The position numbers and the translations under genes were made by a program. Shown piece after piece: positions 24,540-33,139 of a stretch of 48,778 bases of DNA. Positions within the stretch are counted from its first letter, which is position 1; the number at the start of each line of letters is the position of its first letter. Source of the DNA: Phycisphaerae bacterium (lineage in GTDB: Bacteria > Planctomycetota > Phycisphaerae > UBA1845 > PWPN01); contig JAAYDF010000227.1 of the NCBI GenBank assembly GCA_012729395.1, forward strand, positions 1-48,778, written 5' to 3'. The notes under the pieces are model-generated. The model was not told the DNA's origin and did not search any database. It was given only the letters and a program-made list of their open reading frames with translations.

Positions 24540-25721
24540 ATGATTCGCAAACTTTGGGGTCTACCGTTGATCGTGATCGTCTGCGCGTTATTGGCCGCTC
24601 CCGCCTTGGCCAGCCAGATGCTCTGGAATTTCCAGTCCGCGGAGGTGCCCGAGCTGCCGGTCGCCAACCCCGAGACCGTGGCGTTGGGCATGCGGACAGG
24701 CGCGACTTGGCCGACGGTCTTCTATCAGGCACAGGACAGCCAGCTTGTCGCCTCGTCGCTGACCCCGGCGGGCTGGTTGGGAAGTGTGGTTGCAACGGTG
24801 CCGGGCAGCGGTACGGTCGCCCTGCGCAGCCAAGCGGCTCCGGCCGGTCAGGTTGGCGTTGCCTGGCAACTGAACAACATGCTGGGAATGGTGCAATCGT
24901 CTCGGTATGGCTGGCAGAGCAACTCGCCCGGAACCATCACCAGTCCGATGTCTCAGGGGGCCAGTGCGGCGGACCTGGCTTATTTGTCCAATGGCCGGCC
25001 GGTGATGGCGTACGCGGACGGCGGCACCGTTCAACTCCGCGTCAATGACGGGCTGACGTGGAATAGCGACGTTGTCAGCGTGATGCCTGGCGGTAGCAGC
25101 AAGAGCTACGCCTCCATTGCGACTGACAGTCAGGATCGCTTGGGTGTCGCCTACGCTGAATCGGGCATGCTTCTCTTCGCAACCAAGGACATTGCCACGG
25201 GCCAGTGGTACGGTGCGGAGGTCCGCAGCGGATTCGCCCCGAGTCCGAGGGCTCGCATATCCATCGAGTTCGGTTTGAACGACCGCGTGGCTATCAGCGT
25301 CTTGGACAACACCGGGCTCAGCGTTTCCAGCTTCGACATCCAGACTGGGAAGTGGGGGACATCGTGGCTGGCCAGCGAGGTGTTTTCCCTCAGCGATCTG
25401 GTCTATGACAGTCAAGGTCGTCCTGCGCTCGCGTATGTCGCAGCCGGCCCCAGTAACCCTGAAATCCACTACGTCATCCACGACGGTAGCGGGTGGGTTG
25501 ACAGCGTGCTGCCGGCAGGCGTGGATGCGGCGAGCGGCCTGAATGTGACGCCCCTCTCCACCAGTATTGGTGTTGCCCTGGCGTTCGATGGCGAGGATCT
25601 CCCGGTGATCGCCTATAAGGCAAACGGCACGCTCGTACTGGCTTACGACCCTGTCGTTGTACCTGAGCCCGCATCTCTTGTCATGCTCTTGGTGGGATTG
25701 GTTCTGGTTCGGCGGCGATGA
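24540..25721 (+). CDS. PEP-CTERM-anchored propeller-like exported protein
   Basis: A 393-residue exported protein. The signal peptide (about 5-23, LPLIVIVCALLAAPALA) is followed by repeated beta units of the form D-S-Q-x-R/G-x-P/L-x-V-A-Y-A (for example DSQDRLGVAYAES and DSQGRPALAYVAA), suggesting a beta-propeller similar to sialidase/BNR folds. The C-terminus has the PEP-CTERM signature PEPASL, a hydrophobic helix and RRR, which directs exosortase-dependent sorting. AGAGGTGGAAG lies upstream of the ATG, and a strong promoter is at 24441-24469. The next gene encodes a related protein with a different ending. No catalytic residues are evident. Confidence 0.85.
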   Translation: MIRKLWGLPLIVIVCALLAAPALASQMLWNFQSAEVPELPVANPETVALGMRTGATWPTVFYQAQDSQLVASSLTPAGWLGSVVATVPGSGTVALRSQAAPAGQVGVAWQLNNMLGMVQSSRYGWQSNSPGTITSPMSQGASAADLAYLSNGRPVMAYADGGTVQLRVNDGLTWNSDVVSVMPGGSSKSYASIATDSQDRLGVAYAESGMLLFATKDIATGQWYGAEVRSGFAPSPRARISIEFGLNDRVAISVLDNTGLSVSSFDIQTGKWGTSWLASEVFSLSDLVYDSQGRPALAYVAAGPSNPEIHYVIHDGSGWVDSVLPAGVDAASGLNVTPLSTSIGVALAFDGEDLPVIAYKANGTLVLAYDPVVVPEPASLVMLLVGLVLVRRR

Positions 25722-25799
25722 TGTCGGCCCGGTGCCGACTTCCGCGCAGCGCCGCTGTGGCGCTTTGGGTCGGGGCCGGTTGCTGACGGAGGCGGGAAG

Positions 25800-27134
25800 A
25801 TGCTTGGTCGCGGTTTCATTGTGCCTTTGGCATGCGTGTCTATCCTGCTGGGTGCGACGGCAAGCATTGTTGTTGCCCAGTGGCCCTCGCTGACGATTGA
25901 ATCAGGGGCGAGCGACGTGTTTTTCGGCCGGCCGGCCGCGGCATTCGACCAGGACAATCATCTGCTCGTCGCGTACTATCACTTCGTGGACCGGGATCTG
26001 GGTGTGGCCGATCTGACGCCCTGCGGCCCGGTGAGCATCCGGCCGCGGATCTCGACAGGCAACATCGGCCGGGGTGCTTGCATCCTCGTCGATACGGCAA
26101 ACTCACGGCAGGCCGTCTTCTGGGGAACGGGCGATGGTCTTGTTGCTGGTGTTCGTTATGCAGTCTTCGCCAGTGGGCTGCATGGCGACGCGACCGCGGG
26201 AATCCCAACGATGCCGTCGCTGCCGCCTCCCGCCGGGGTGAAGGCCCGGCTGGATTCGCAGGATCGGCCCTACGTCCTGGCCCGTTATGCCAGTTCTCTC
26301 ATCCTGGCCCGCTTCAACATCGCCAGTGGCCAGTGGGGGGCCATGTCGTTGGGAACGCTTGACTTGGCGACGACGGGCACCACCAGGAGTGGCGCGGACT
26401 TGGCGGTCAATCCGGAGGGCGAGCCGGTGATTGCCTGTGTCAGCAGCGACAATCGCATTCTGGTGGGTACCTTCACGAGCGGCGGCGTGGCTTGGCGTTC
26501 ACACGCGGTGTCTGACTTGGCGACGGATTGCGATATTGCGCTGGCCTGTGATCCGGTTGGTGCGCCGCTGGTGATGTGCAAGCGAAGCGACGGTCTGCAT
26601 CTGCTGCGATTTCACGATCTGGGTGTGACCGATCAGCTCGTTGAGCCGACGCTTGCGGCGGGGTTCGGAACCCATTCGCTGGCGGTGGACGAGGTCGGGC
26701 GTGTGTTTCTGGCATGGCGGGATCTGACGACCGGGGCCGTGATGCTGACGGAAAGTAGCTTCGGTTGGCACACCTCGCTGGTCGATGCCGGGGTCACGAT
26801 GGGTAACGGCAGCTACCCGGCCATCGCGTTGAACCGACAAGGGCTCTGGGCGGTGGCCTATGTGAATGCGGAAAACGGCACGTTGAAGGTGGCAGGGCCC
26901 GGTGCACGGCTCCGCGCTCCAGGCGACTTCGACTGCGACGGCCACGTCGATCAAGTTGACGCCGCTCATCTGCGGGGTTGCTTGACGGGGCCGAATCTCG
27001 GCCCTCCGGATGCCAACTGCACCGATGCCAACCTCGATGCGGACAACGATGTCGACCTGGACGACTACGGTCTGTTGCAGCGGTGTCTGTCGGGGCCGAT
27101 CGACTGGGCAGATCCGGACTGCCTGCTGCCGTAA
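25800..27134 (+). CDS. Propeller-like exported protein with dockerin-like C-terminus
   Basis: A 444-residue exported protein. A signal peptide (about 8-27) precedes propeller-like repeats (about 45-370), including DSQDRPYVLARYASS, which resembles repeats in the upstream PEP-CTERM protein. Two dockerin-like EF-hand motifs end it (DFDCDGHVDQVDAAHLRG and DADNDVDLDDYGLLQ). Here the anchoring signal is dockerin-like, whereas the neighbour has PEP-CTERM, so the pair probably arose by duplication with a swap of the attachment module. GGAGGCGGGA precedes the ATG. It starts 78 bases after the preceding stop, so co-transcription from 24441 is likely. Confidence 0.85.
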   Translation: MLGRGFIVPLACVSILLGATASIVVAQWPSLTIESGASDVFFGRPAAAFDQDNHLLVAYYHFVDRDLGVADLTPCGPVSIRPRISTGNIGRGACILVDTANSRQAVFWGTGDGLVAGVRYAVFASGLHGDATAGIPTMPSLPPPAGVKARLDSQDRPYVLARYASSLILARFNIASGQWGAMSLGTLDLATTGTTRSGADLAVNPEGEPVIACVSSDNRILVGTFTSGGVAWRSHAVSDLATDCDIALACDPVGAPLVMCKRSDGLHLLRFHDLGVTDQLVEPTLAAGFGTHSLAVDEVGRVFLAWRDLTTGAVMLTESSFGWHTSLVDAGVTMGNGSYPAIALNRQGLWAVAYVNAENGTLKVAGPGARLRAPGDFDCDGHVDQVDAAHLRGCLTGPNLGPPDANCTDANLDADNDVDLDDYGLLQRCLSGPIDWADPDCLLP

Positions 27135-27179
27135 ACGCGAGCTTGCGGCTTTGGGGCACGATGATGGTCAGGCTCGGTT

Positions 27180-28559
27180 TCAGTAGATGAATGGGCTACG
27201 GGCCCGTCGGATCAAGATCGGCTGGTCCGTCAGCTTGACCTCTGACCCCTGCCGGACAACTCGCTGCCCGGTCAGACTCTGAACCTCCCACCACCCGGAG
27301 ATCAGAAACGCGGATGGGTCGTAGTCGTGGACCTTCCAGATAACGTAAGTTGGGTCTCCCTCGCCAGTGAGCATGTAGACCCCAGATGCTCGTGGCGTCA
27401 AGCGGGGTTGTCGCGCCAACCTTTGGAAGAGGGTTTGGCAGGCGCGGAAGGCGGTCTTCCGCTCGGGGGACTTGCCGGTTTCCGCCCGGCGTACCACCCC
27501 ATAGTTCCCCGGGGTGCCTTGCGTGTCTGTCGCGGGTTCGTCGCGCAGGCTGTGCAGGTAGAGCCGGTCGATCCCGATCGCTCGTCCGTGAAGCGCCCAT
27601 TTGATGAGGTCTTGGGCCTGTCGGCCTTCCTGATCGGCTTCGCTATCTGAGCCGTAGGCGGTGACCCAGACGGGCAAATCCAGGTTATGGTCGGCCAGAA
27701 CTTGCCGGACATGGGCGAGCTTGTCATCGAAAGCCGGCCGGCCGGGGTAGCGGCGCGGATAGCTTCGGAAGGCGACCACGTCGAAATAGGGGTAGCCGTC
27801 GCCCTGGAGTTCAGGATCAGCCAGGAGTCGATCGAAATAGGAGGCGTGGTTGTTCTCAGGTTGTTCGGCGGTGGCCATGCCTGGGCTGGTGAGATCTCCG
27901 AGTACCACGAGGGCCGTGCGATCGGAAGCCTTCACGGCGGCATGGAAAAGCTTGAGCCAGTAAGCGTATTCGGCGGGGGGGATCTGTTGGATGTTCTGCA
28001 GGAACTGGTAAGCGGGGACAGGTTGGCCGATCCCGCCGGTGTGGCGATGCCCGTAGCGGTCGACGAAGGTCCGTACGAAGGTGGAGAAGGCGGCATTGTG
28101 GTCGCGGGAGGGTACACCGAGGTGGATGGCCGTGCTGGCCGGGTCGGCCGTGGCCCATTGCGGAACGCTGGCAAACACCATCAGCAGCTCGGCCTGAGCC
28201 GAGTGCGCGCGACGTACCAGTTCGTCGGAAAAAGAGAAGTCGTACCGGCGCTTGGATTCCGGCTGAATGACGGCCCAGCTCATGCCGGCGTCGCGGATCA
28301 GGGGCACGCCGAGCTGTCGGATCAGCTCGAGGTCGATCTGCCGGTCGGCCTTGGTGGTCCCGGCCCCGGGCGAATCAGGGGCCAAGCCGTACGACTCCGG
28401 TGGGCCGAAGCGGGTGTTCACGCCCAACCAGGCCTTCTGCGATGAGTTTCCGCAGCCACTTATCGCTGCCGCGAACAGCAACGCGAATAACGGTCCCACT
28501 CTCACAGGGAAGACGCGACCGCTCCTGCCAAAACAATGGTTGAAGGTGCTCGTTATCAT
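27180..28559 (-). CDS. Glycosidase-fold lipoprotein lacking both catalytic glutamates
   Basis: A 459-residue lipoprotein (lipobox AAAISGC, about 31-37) with a TIM-barrel layout like GH39/GH5-type glycosidases. Where clan GH-A enzymes carry the acid/base in a WNEP-type strand end, this protein reads YQFLQNIQQIPPAEYAYW (about 184-201). Where the nucleophile normally appears in a WVTE-type motif, it reads PVWVTAYGSDSEAD (about 290-303). Both catalytic acids appear to be missing while the scaffold is kept. A beta-rich C-terminal domain follows (about 385-459). It may bind carbohydrate without cleaving it. Family assignment is by pattern and needs structural confirmation. It converges on the dockerin-type gene. 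Confidence 0.7.
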   Translation of the reverse strand: MITSTFNHCFGRSGRVFPVRVGPLFALLFAAAISGCGNSSQKAWLGVNTRFGPPESYGLAPDSPGAGTTKADRQIDLELIRQLGVPLIRDAGMSWAVIQPESKRRYDFSFSDELVRRAHSAQAELLMVFASVPQWATADPASTAIHLGVPSRDHNAAFSTFVRTFVDRYGHRHTGGIGQPVPAYQFLQNIQQIPPAEYAYWLKLFHAAVKASDRTALVVLGDLTSPGMATAEQPENNHASYFDRLLADPELQGDGYPYFDVVAFRSYPRRYPGRPAFDDKLAHVRQVLADHNLDLPVWVTAYGSDSEADQEGRQAQDLIKWALHGRAIGIDRLYLHSLRDEPATDTQGTPGNYGVVRRAETGKSPERKTAFRACQTLFQRLARQPRLTPRASGVYMLTGEGDPTYVIWKVHDYDPSAFLISGWWEVQSLTGQRVVRQGSEVKLTDQPILIRRARSPFIY

Positions 28560-28779
28560 ATCAGTTCCCTAGTGCCCTTTGAGGGGCTACAGAGCATTCA
28601 GTTGCCACCGTTGAAAGACCGCCCACGAATTGGGGTAGGCGGATATTCTGCGCATTTCCAGGCCGAGAGCAAGGGGCTGTTTCTTCCTGGCGGGGCAGGT
28701 GGGCATGTGCGGAGCTGAAGTGTCGTTGAACGCGATGCCGAGCACGGTGCCAGGCTGGAAGTCTTCACCCCGGAGATGC

Positions 28780-30480
28780 TCAATTGGCGGGGCGGAACTC
28801 GGGCGGGATGACCTCCGGGGGCAATGCCTGTTCGAGTGTCAGCATGGGTTTCGAGGCGAAAGGGCGGTAGAGGGGATCGCCGAGGAGCATCATCATCCAG
28901 GAATTCATGGTGTGGGTGTAGGCGAAGCACTCAGCCAGCGCGAACCGCCCGGTGAGCATCAAGCCGAAGAACTCGGACGGTTTAGGGAAGGCTTGGAGAT
29001 AGGGCTCGGCCACCGGTCCCAGGGTAGCGGTGATGCCGTCGTTGAGCAGGCCTCGGCACCAGCCGCTCTCGCCGGGTCGTTTGAGGCTGATGGCTTCGAA
29101 GCTGGCGATGTGGTAGCCGACGGCGCCAGGGACGAAGCTGAATGCCGGGATGTAGTGCCGCAGACTGTACCAGCCGCAGTAGAACATGGCGTCCGGGCAT
29201 TCGCCTTTCTGGAACAGGCGGCTCTGCACGTCGAGTTCGACCGGCAGGGTGGTATGTTCGTGCAGCAGGGCGGCCAAGCTGCGCAGATCGCGATCGTATA
29301 CCACCAGGCCCGTCTCTTTCTCGATACCGCGGGCGTCGATGTAGACCCGGCCGTTGGGGGGTTGTCGCTCGGCCTGGATCGCGTTGTCGATCATTCGTCG
29401 GGCGATCGAAGCCGCCGGGGCGTCGATGCGGCTGACGATGAGCGTGGGGCTGTTCTCCTGACCCGGCGGCAGGAAGATGCGCATGGCTGGATTAGTCCGC
29501 ACCTGCCAGCTCAGGGTATTGAGTATCCACCGATGTCGCGGGTAGTTGTCCCACCACAGGAGTGCGAGCTCACTGTCGACCGCGGCCTCGCTCTCGTCGG
29601 TTCGCAGGTGGTTGAGATCGTTCTGCAGGGTGGCGAGGTATCCGAGCAGGCCGCGATAGCGACGGATCTGGTCCCGTGCCTTGCCGCGCTCGGGAGCCGC
29701 AAGATTGCCGGCCATGGTGCGATCGGCGGCGTCCAGCGCGGTTCGGGTTTCCCGCCGCATGGCATCCACTTGCCGCTCGACCTGTTCTCTGTGCTCACCT
29801 TCCGGCAACTGGAGTTGCTCCAGAAGAGTCTCGGGCCCTTCGATCTGCTCCAGGATGCTGATGAGGGCACGGTTCTCGATATGTCCTTGGCCGCGTTCGA
29901 TCAGTTCGCGGACTCGTCGGTGAGCGGTGTTCCGCGCGCTCGCATATTCCTGCAGGATGGCCATGTAGTCTTCTTCGGTCGGTTGGCTGGCCGCGGGCTG
30001 GGAGGCGGGACTTTCGCCGCCGAGCGTGTGCAGCGACTGCGTTGCTCGTTTCAGGTCGCCGAGGGCTTCCTGAAACTGGACGAGCCAGCCAGGGCGGAGC
30101 TTCACTTCTTCGGGTGAGGTCTTGATCGCACTGATGCGGATCGGCAGACCGTAGAAGGTGACCAGGCAGCGCACTTTGTCGCGCAGGTCATACCGCAGCA
30201 GATACTCTCGAACCGGCCGCCGTATTGCGGTTTCGAAACGCTCCGGTGAGATTTCCTCGAACTCGGCCGGCACATGCACGGCGCAGAAGCGGTCGGGAGG
30301 GACGTTACGGGCCCGGGCGTAATGGCCCGCCAACTCACGAGAAGCCACGTCGCTGCCGTTGTAGATCAACAGCAGGTCGTCAGGCTTGAGCGGCTCCGCG
30401 GCACGAAGCGGGCCAAGCAAGCAGGCCAGCAGGACAACGCTCGCTCCGCATATGAGGGCAGTGTGGCTGTGTTCCCGCAT
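28780..30480 (-). CDS. TIGR03790 family exported protein
   Basis: A 566-residue exported protein (signal about 8-27) matching TIGR03790, a family of unknown function common in Planctomycetes and Myxococcota. Characteristic segments are LLIYNGSDVASRELAGHYARARNVPPDRF (about 38-66, in two parts), CLVTFYGLPIRI (about 112-123), YFDA/ YIDARGIEKETGL (about 385-398) and YCGWYSLRHY near 441. A coiled region of about 150 residues in the middle, with a Gln/Ala-rich patch at about 160-170, is an insertion. It is followed on the same strand by the glycosidase-like lipoprotein and preceded by the M55 peptidase 97 bases upstream, so the three could be one unit. Function is unknown. Confidence 0.88.
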   Translation of the reverse strand: MREHSHTALICGASVVLLACLLGPLRAAEPLKPDDLLLIYNGSDVASRELAGHYARARNVPPDRFCAVHVPAEFEEISPERFETAIRRPVREYLLRYDLRDKVRCLVTFYGLPIRISAIKTSPEEVKLRPGWLVQFQEALGDLKRATQSLHTLGGESPASQPAASQPTEEDYMAILQEYASARNTAHRRVRELIERGQGHIENRALISILEQIEGPETLLEQLQLPEGEHREQVERQVDAMRRETRTALDAADRTMAGNLAAPERGKARDQIRRYRGLLGYLATLQNDLNHLRTDESEAAVDSELALLWWDNYPRHRWILNTLSWQVRTNPAMRIFLPPGQENSPTLIVSRIDAPAASIARRMIDNAIQAERQPPNGRVYIDARGIEKETGLVVYDRDLRSLAALLHEHTTLPVELDVQSRLFQKGECPDAMFYCGWYSLRHYIPAFSFVPGAVGYHIASFEAISLKRPGESGWCRGLLNDGITATLGPVAEPYLQAFPKPSEFFGLMLTGRFALAECFAYTHTMNSWMMMLLGDPLYRPFASKPMLTLEQALPPEVIPPEFRPAN

Positions 30481-30577
30481 CTTCTCGAATCCGTGTTGAG
30501 CGATGCCGTGTTCGGCAGCGTTTCGCGGCGTCGGTTTCGGCCGCGGCGGGGAGCAGCTACGGCCTACTGCCCTCGGG

Positions 30578-31393
30578 TCAGGAGCGGGCCAGGCGATGCA
30601 GCGTCACGAAGTATTTCTGGGCCTCGATGGCGTCCACCGCTTGCACCTCGATCGTTTGCGCGTCCAGCCGTCGGACATGGGGTACCACGGCACAGGCGTT
30701 GACGTTTTCCCAGTTGCGGAAACGCAGGGTCAAGGTGAGCGGCAGCGTCGGCCGGTAGACCGCCAAGGCTTTCAGGTCGGCGAGCGACTTGGTGGCCGCG
30801 GCACGGATCTCGTCGTGTACCTGCTTGAGCGGACGCAGCCGGGCGGAGGTGGGTGTCCAACCCGTCTTCGTGGTGACCGTGAGGAAGCCGCCGGGTAGCT
30901 CGCTGCGGACCTGGGCGGCAAGTTTGTCATCGCCTGCGACCAGGGCGAGTGGAACATTGTAGTGCCCAGCATAAAGAGCGGCCCAGGCGGCCTCGCCGTG
31001 CGGCTTGCCGTTGATGGTCATCTCCAGGACGTTGCTGGACCACGTGTGGGCCAGCGTACCGTCGATGGTCATCGCTCGGGCGTGGTATCCGATCAGGAAG
31101 AACGCGTCGAAGCTCTCATCGAGGCCCTCGACCATGCTTCCCAGCGGTCCCCATCCGCTGATTAACTCGGCGGCGGGGTGGAGTTTGTTCAGATCAATGT
31201 TCGTGCCGTTGTTGTGCGAATCCTTGACGAGGATCCGCTTGGCCCCGCCGGCAAGCGCCCCTTCGACGGCCGCGTTGACTTCCTGGACCATCCACGCACA
31301 TGCCCGCTGGTAGTCCGGGCTGTCGGGGCCTTGGTGAGCTCTGCTCATCACGCCGCCGATGCCTTCAATGTCCGCTGAGATGAATACGTTCAC
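30578..31393 (-). CDS. M55 family D-aminopeptidase (DppA-like)
   Basis: A 271-residue zinc metallopeptidase of family M55. Metal and active-site segments are intact: SADIEGIGG (Asp8, Glu10), KDSHNNG near 57-62, GYHAR near 98-103 and the glutamate of HGEAAW near 133. DppA self-compartmentalises as a decamer and cleaves D-Ala peptides. In this organism it may recycle cell-wall peptides. The GTG start at 31393 has GAAGGAG about 9 bases upstream. It heads a possible unit with the TIGR03790 gene. No signal peptide is seen, so it acts in the cytoplasm. Confidence 0.92.
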   Translation of the reverse strand: MNVFISADIEGIGGVMSRAHQGPDSPDYQRACAWMVQEVNAAVEGALAGGAKRILVKDSHNNGTNIDLNKLHPAAELISGWGPLGSMVEGLDESFDAFFLIGYHARAMTIDGTLAHTWSSNVLEMTINGKPHGEAAWAALYAGHYNVPLALVAGDDKLAAQVRSELPGGFLTVTTKTGWTPTSARLRPLKQVHDEIRAAATKSLADLKALAVYRPTLPLTLTLRFRNWENVNACAVVPHVRRLDAQTIEVQAVDAIEAQKYFVTLHRLARS

Positions 31394-31952
31394 GGTTGCT
31401 GTCTCCTTCGCTAAACCTTATTCGGAGTGAATACGCGGTCCGCGCGCATATCTACTGTGTACTCCGTCCGTCGGTTCCCATGGGTCGCTTTTTGCTCGGT
31501 TGCATAACGCCACCGACCAAGCATGTTAGCCAGATTCCCGAGAAACTGCCAAAGCAGCGGTCGGCGACCATCGAATCCGGGTGTCGCACGCCGAGCGGAC
31601 AAAACGGGCGGGCAGAGCGAGTGGGCAGAGCGAGCGGGCAGAGCGAGCGGCGGGGTTTATCCCCGCCTTTTGCGTGGAGGCACCGGAGATGCAAGATCCA
31701 TCGCTTGCCTGAATGCTCGGGCGAGTTGGGCTCCGATCACGGACGCGCCGCCCTGGGAGCGGAGCGCCGGGATCAACCCGGCAGCTCGCCACTGGCCATT
31801 TTGTCCGCCATGGACGAGCTACGCTCGCAGCGAGTCATTTCGGTCTTCCAGTCGTATGCACGGGGGTTTATTGTTGCGCGGGGATCGGCTATAGGTGCCC
31901 CATTCGGAAGACACGGGCAAGCCGTTGTGGCACCGCCGGAGGGCTACTCGCG
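31394..31952. other. Non-coding region with repeats and hairpins before the EamA gene
   Basis: No supported gene. It holds three near-tandem copies of GGGCAGAGCGAGCG (about 31610-31650), a strong terminator-like hairpin (31649-31671) and another perfect hairpin GCCGGG/CCCGGC with loop ATCAA (31766-31782). An open frame runs through in the EamA phase back to 31713 but does not look protein-like. Confidence 0.6.
31649..31671 (+). terminator. Rho-independent terminator-like hairpin
   Basis: GGCGGGG (31649-31655), loop TTTAT, CCCCGCC (31661-31667), followed directly by TTTT. The polarity fits termination of plus-strand transcripts, yet no plus-strand gene lies just upstream. It may end antisense transcription from the M55 side or attenuate the leader of the EamA gene. 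Confidence 0.6.
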
Positions 31953-32906
31953 ATTCATCACAAACTGGACATCCCCGCCACCGCCGCTCTGCTCGGGGCG
32001 ACACTCGCGTGGGGCGTGACCCCGGTCATGCTCAAGTACCTCGCCCGTCCGGACCTTGTCCCGGACGGCTTCACCGCCAACGCGATTCGGTATCCGCTGT
32101 CGGCTTTGATCTACCTGCCGTGGTTCATCGTGGGCATTCGCACACGGCAGATGCGCGGGTTGTGGCTGATGGCCCTCATTCCCAGTGGGGCGAACCTGAT
32201 TATGCAGACGCTGTGGGCCTGGGCTCCGTATTACCTTGACGCGGGCCTCCTGGCTTTTCTGCTGCGTCTGTGCGTGGTATGGACGATCCTCGGTGCGTTG
32301 CTGCTGTTCAAGGATGAACGCCGCCTGGCCAGTAGCCCTGCCTTCGTAGCAGGAGCGGGTTTGGCGGTGTCCGGGTTTGTGGTCATGTCCTGGGGGGCGT
32401 TGCAGGCCGGCAGCGGGGCAAGCGTGACGGGTATCGCGATCATCTTTGGGTGCGGCATCTTCTGGGGCGTTTACAGCATCGCGGTGCGTGCGGTCATGGG
32501 CCGACTGCATCCCCTGGTGGTGTTCAGCGTGGTCAGCGCCTATACGTCGGTTGGTTTATTGGCGACGGCTCCCCTGGGCGAGCCGGCCGCTGTCCTTCAG
32601 TTACCTCCGGGAGCAATGGCCATCCTCGGGCTGTCCTCGCTCGTCGGTATCGCCCTGGCGCACGGCTTGTACTACATCGCCGTGCAGCGGATCGGCGTAG
32701 CCATCTGTTCGCTGATGCTCATTGCCGCGCCTTTCGTCTCCATCCTCACCTCATGGTGGGCGTTTGGCGAGACTTTCACAAGCAAGCAGTGGCTGGGCGG
32801 TTTGGTCCTGCTGGCGGGGGCAGCGCTGGCAGTGAACACGCAGAAGCACATCCGCCCGGCCGTCCCGCCGGATGCCGCGGACGTGGTTGTTGACCCATCA
32901 CGCTGA
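31953..32906 (+). CDS. EamA/DMT-family transporter
   Basis: A roughly 317-residue inner-membrane transporter with ten predicted helices in two EamA repeats, the usual DMT size. The first helix begins at AALLGATLAWGVTP and the tail is short and polar. In this frame the nearest ATG/GTG/TTG codons are either about 240 bases upstream (31713, through implausible sequence) or inside the first helix. The best-placed start is ATT at 31953, 9 bases after GGAGGG (31938-31943), with CTG at 31965 as an alternative. Non-canonical ATT starts are known (infC) but rare; a sequencing error is another explanation. The substrate is unknown (metabolite or drug efflux). Confidence 0.82.
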   Translation: MHHKLDIPATAALLGATLAWGVTPVMLKYLARPDLVPDGFTANAIRYPLSALIYLPWFIVGIRTRQMRGLWLMALIPSGANLIMQTLWAWAPYYLDAGLLAFLLRLCVVWTILGALLLFKDERRLASSPAFVAGAGLAVSGFVVMSWGALQAGSGASVTGIAIIFGCGIFWGVYSIAVRAVMGRLHPLVVFSVVSAYTSVGLLATAPLGEPAAVLQLPPGAMAILGLSSLVGIALAHGLYYIAVQRIGVAICSLMLIAAPFVSILTSWWAFGETFTSKQWLGGLVLLAGAALAVNTQKHIRPAVPPDAADVVVDPSR

Positions 32907-32907
32907 A

Positions 32908-33022
32908 CGGCCGCCCTTCGTAGCGGCCGCCCCCCGTGGCGGCCGGTGCGTGCTGGTCATCGTACACCGACCAAGCCGTCCGCCCTCTGTGTCATTCGTA
33001 ACGGCCGCCCCCCGTGGCGGCC
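32908..33022. repeat. GC-rich hairpin cluster after the EamA gene
   Basis: CGGCCGC/GCGGCCG (32908-32929) is followed by two identical copies of GGCCGCCCCCCGTGGCGGCC (32925-32944 and 33003-33022), each able to form a 7-base GGCCGCC/GGCGGCC stem. They may terminate the transporter transcript or represent another small repeat family. No T-tract follows. Confidence 0.6.
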
Positions 33023-33139
33023 AGCGAGCCTCCCATCTTCGCCGTGTTGTCGCACCAGAACCCGGTTACCACAGGCCATGAGACGCCCGCCGCCTTGCGG
33101 TGTGGCTGAACACGGACCTGGAAGGTATCATACCGCCCC

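Noticed and set aside
28699-30117. Long plus-strand open frame opposite the TIGR03790 gene
   Set aside because: It mirrors a well-supported minus-strand gene and shows no family motifs; it is a GC-rich antisense shadow.
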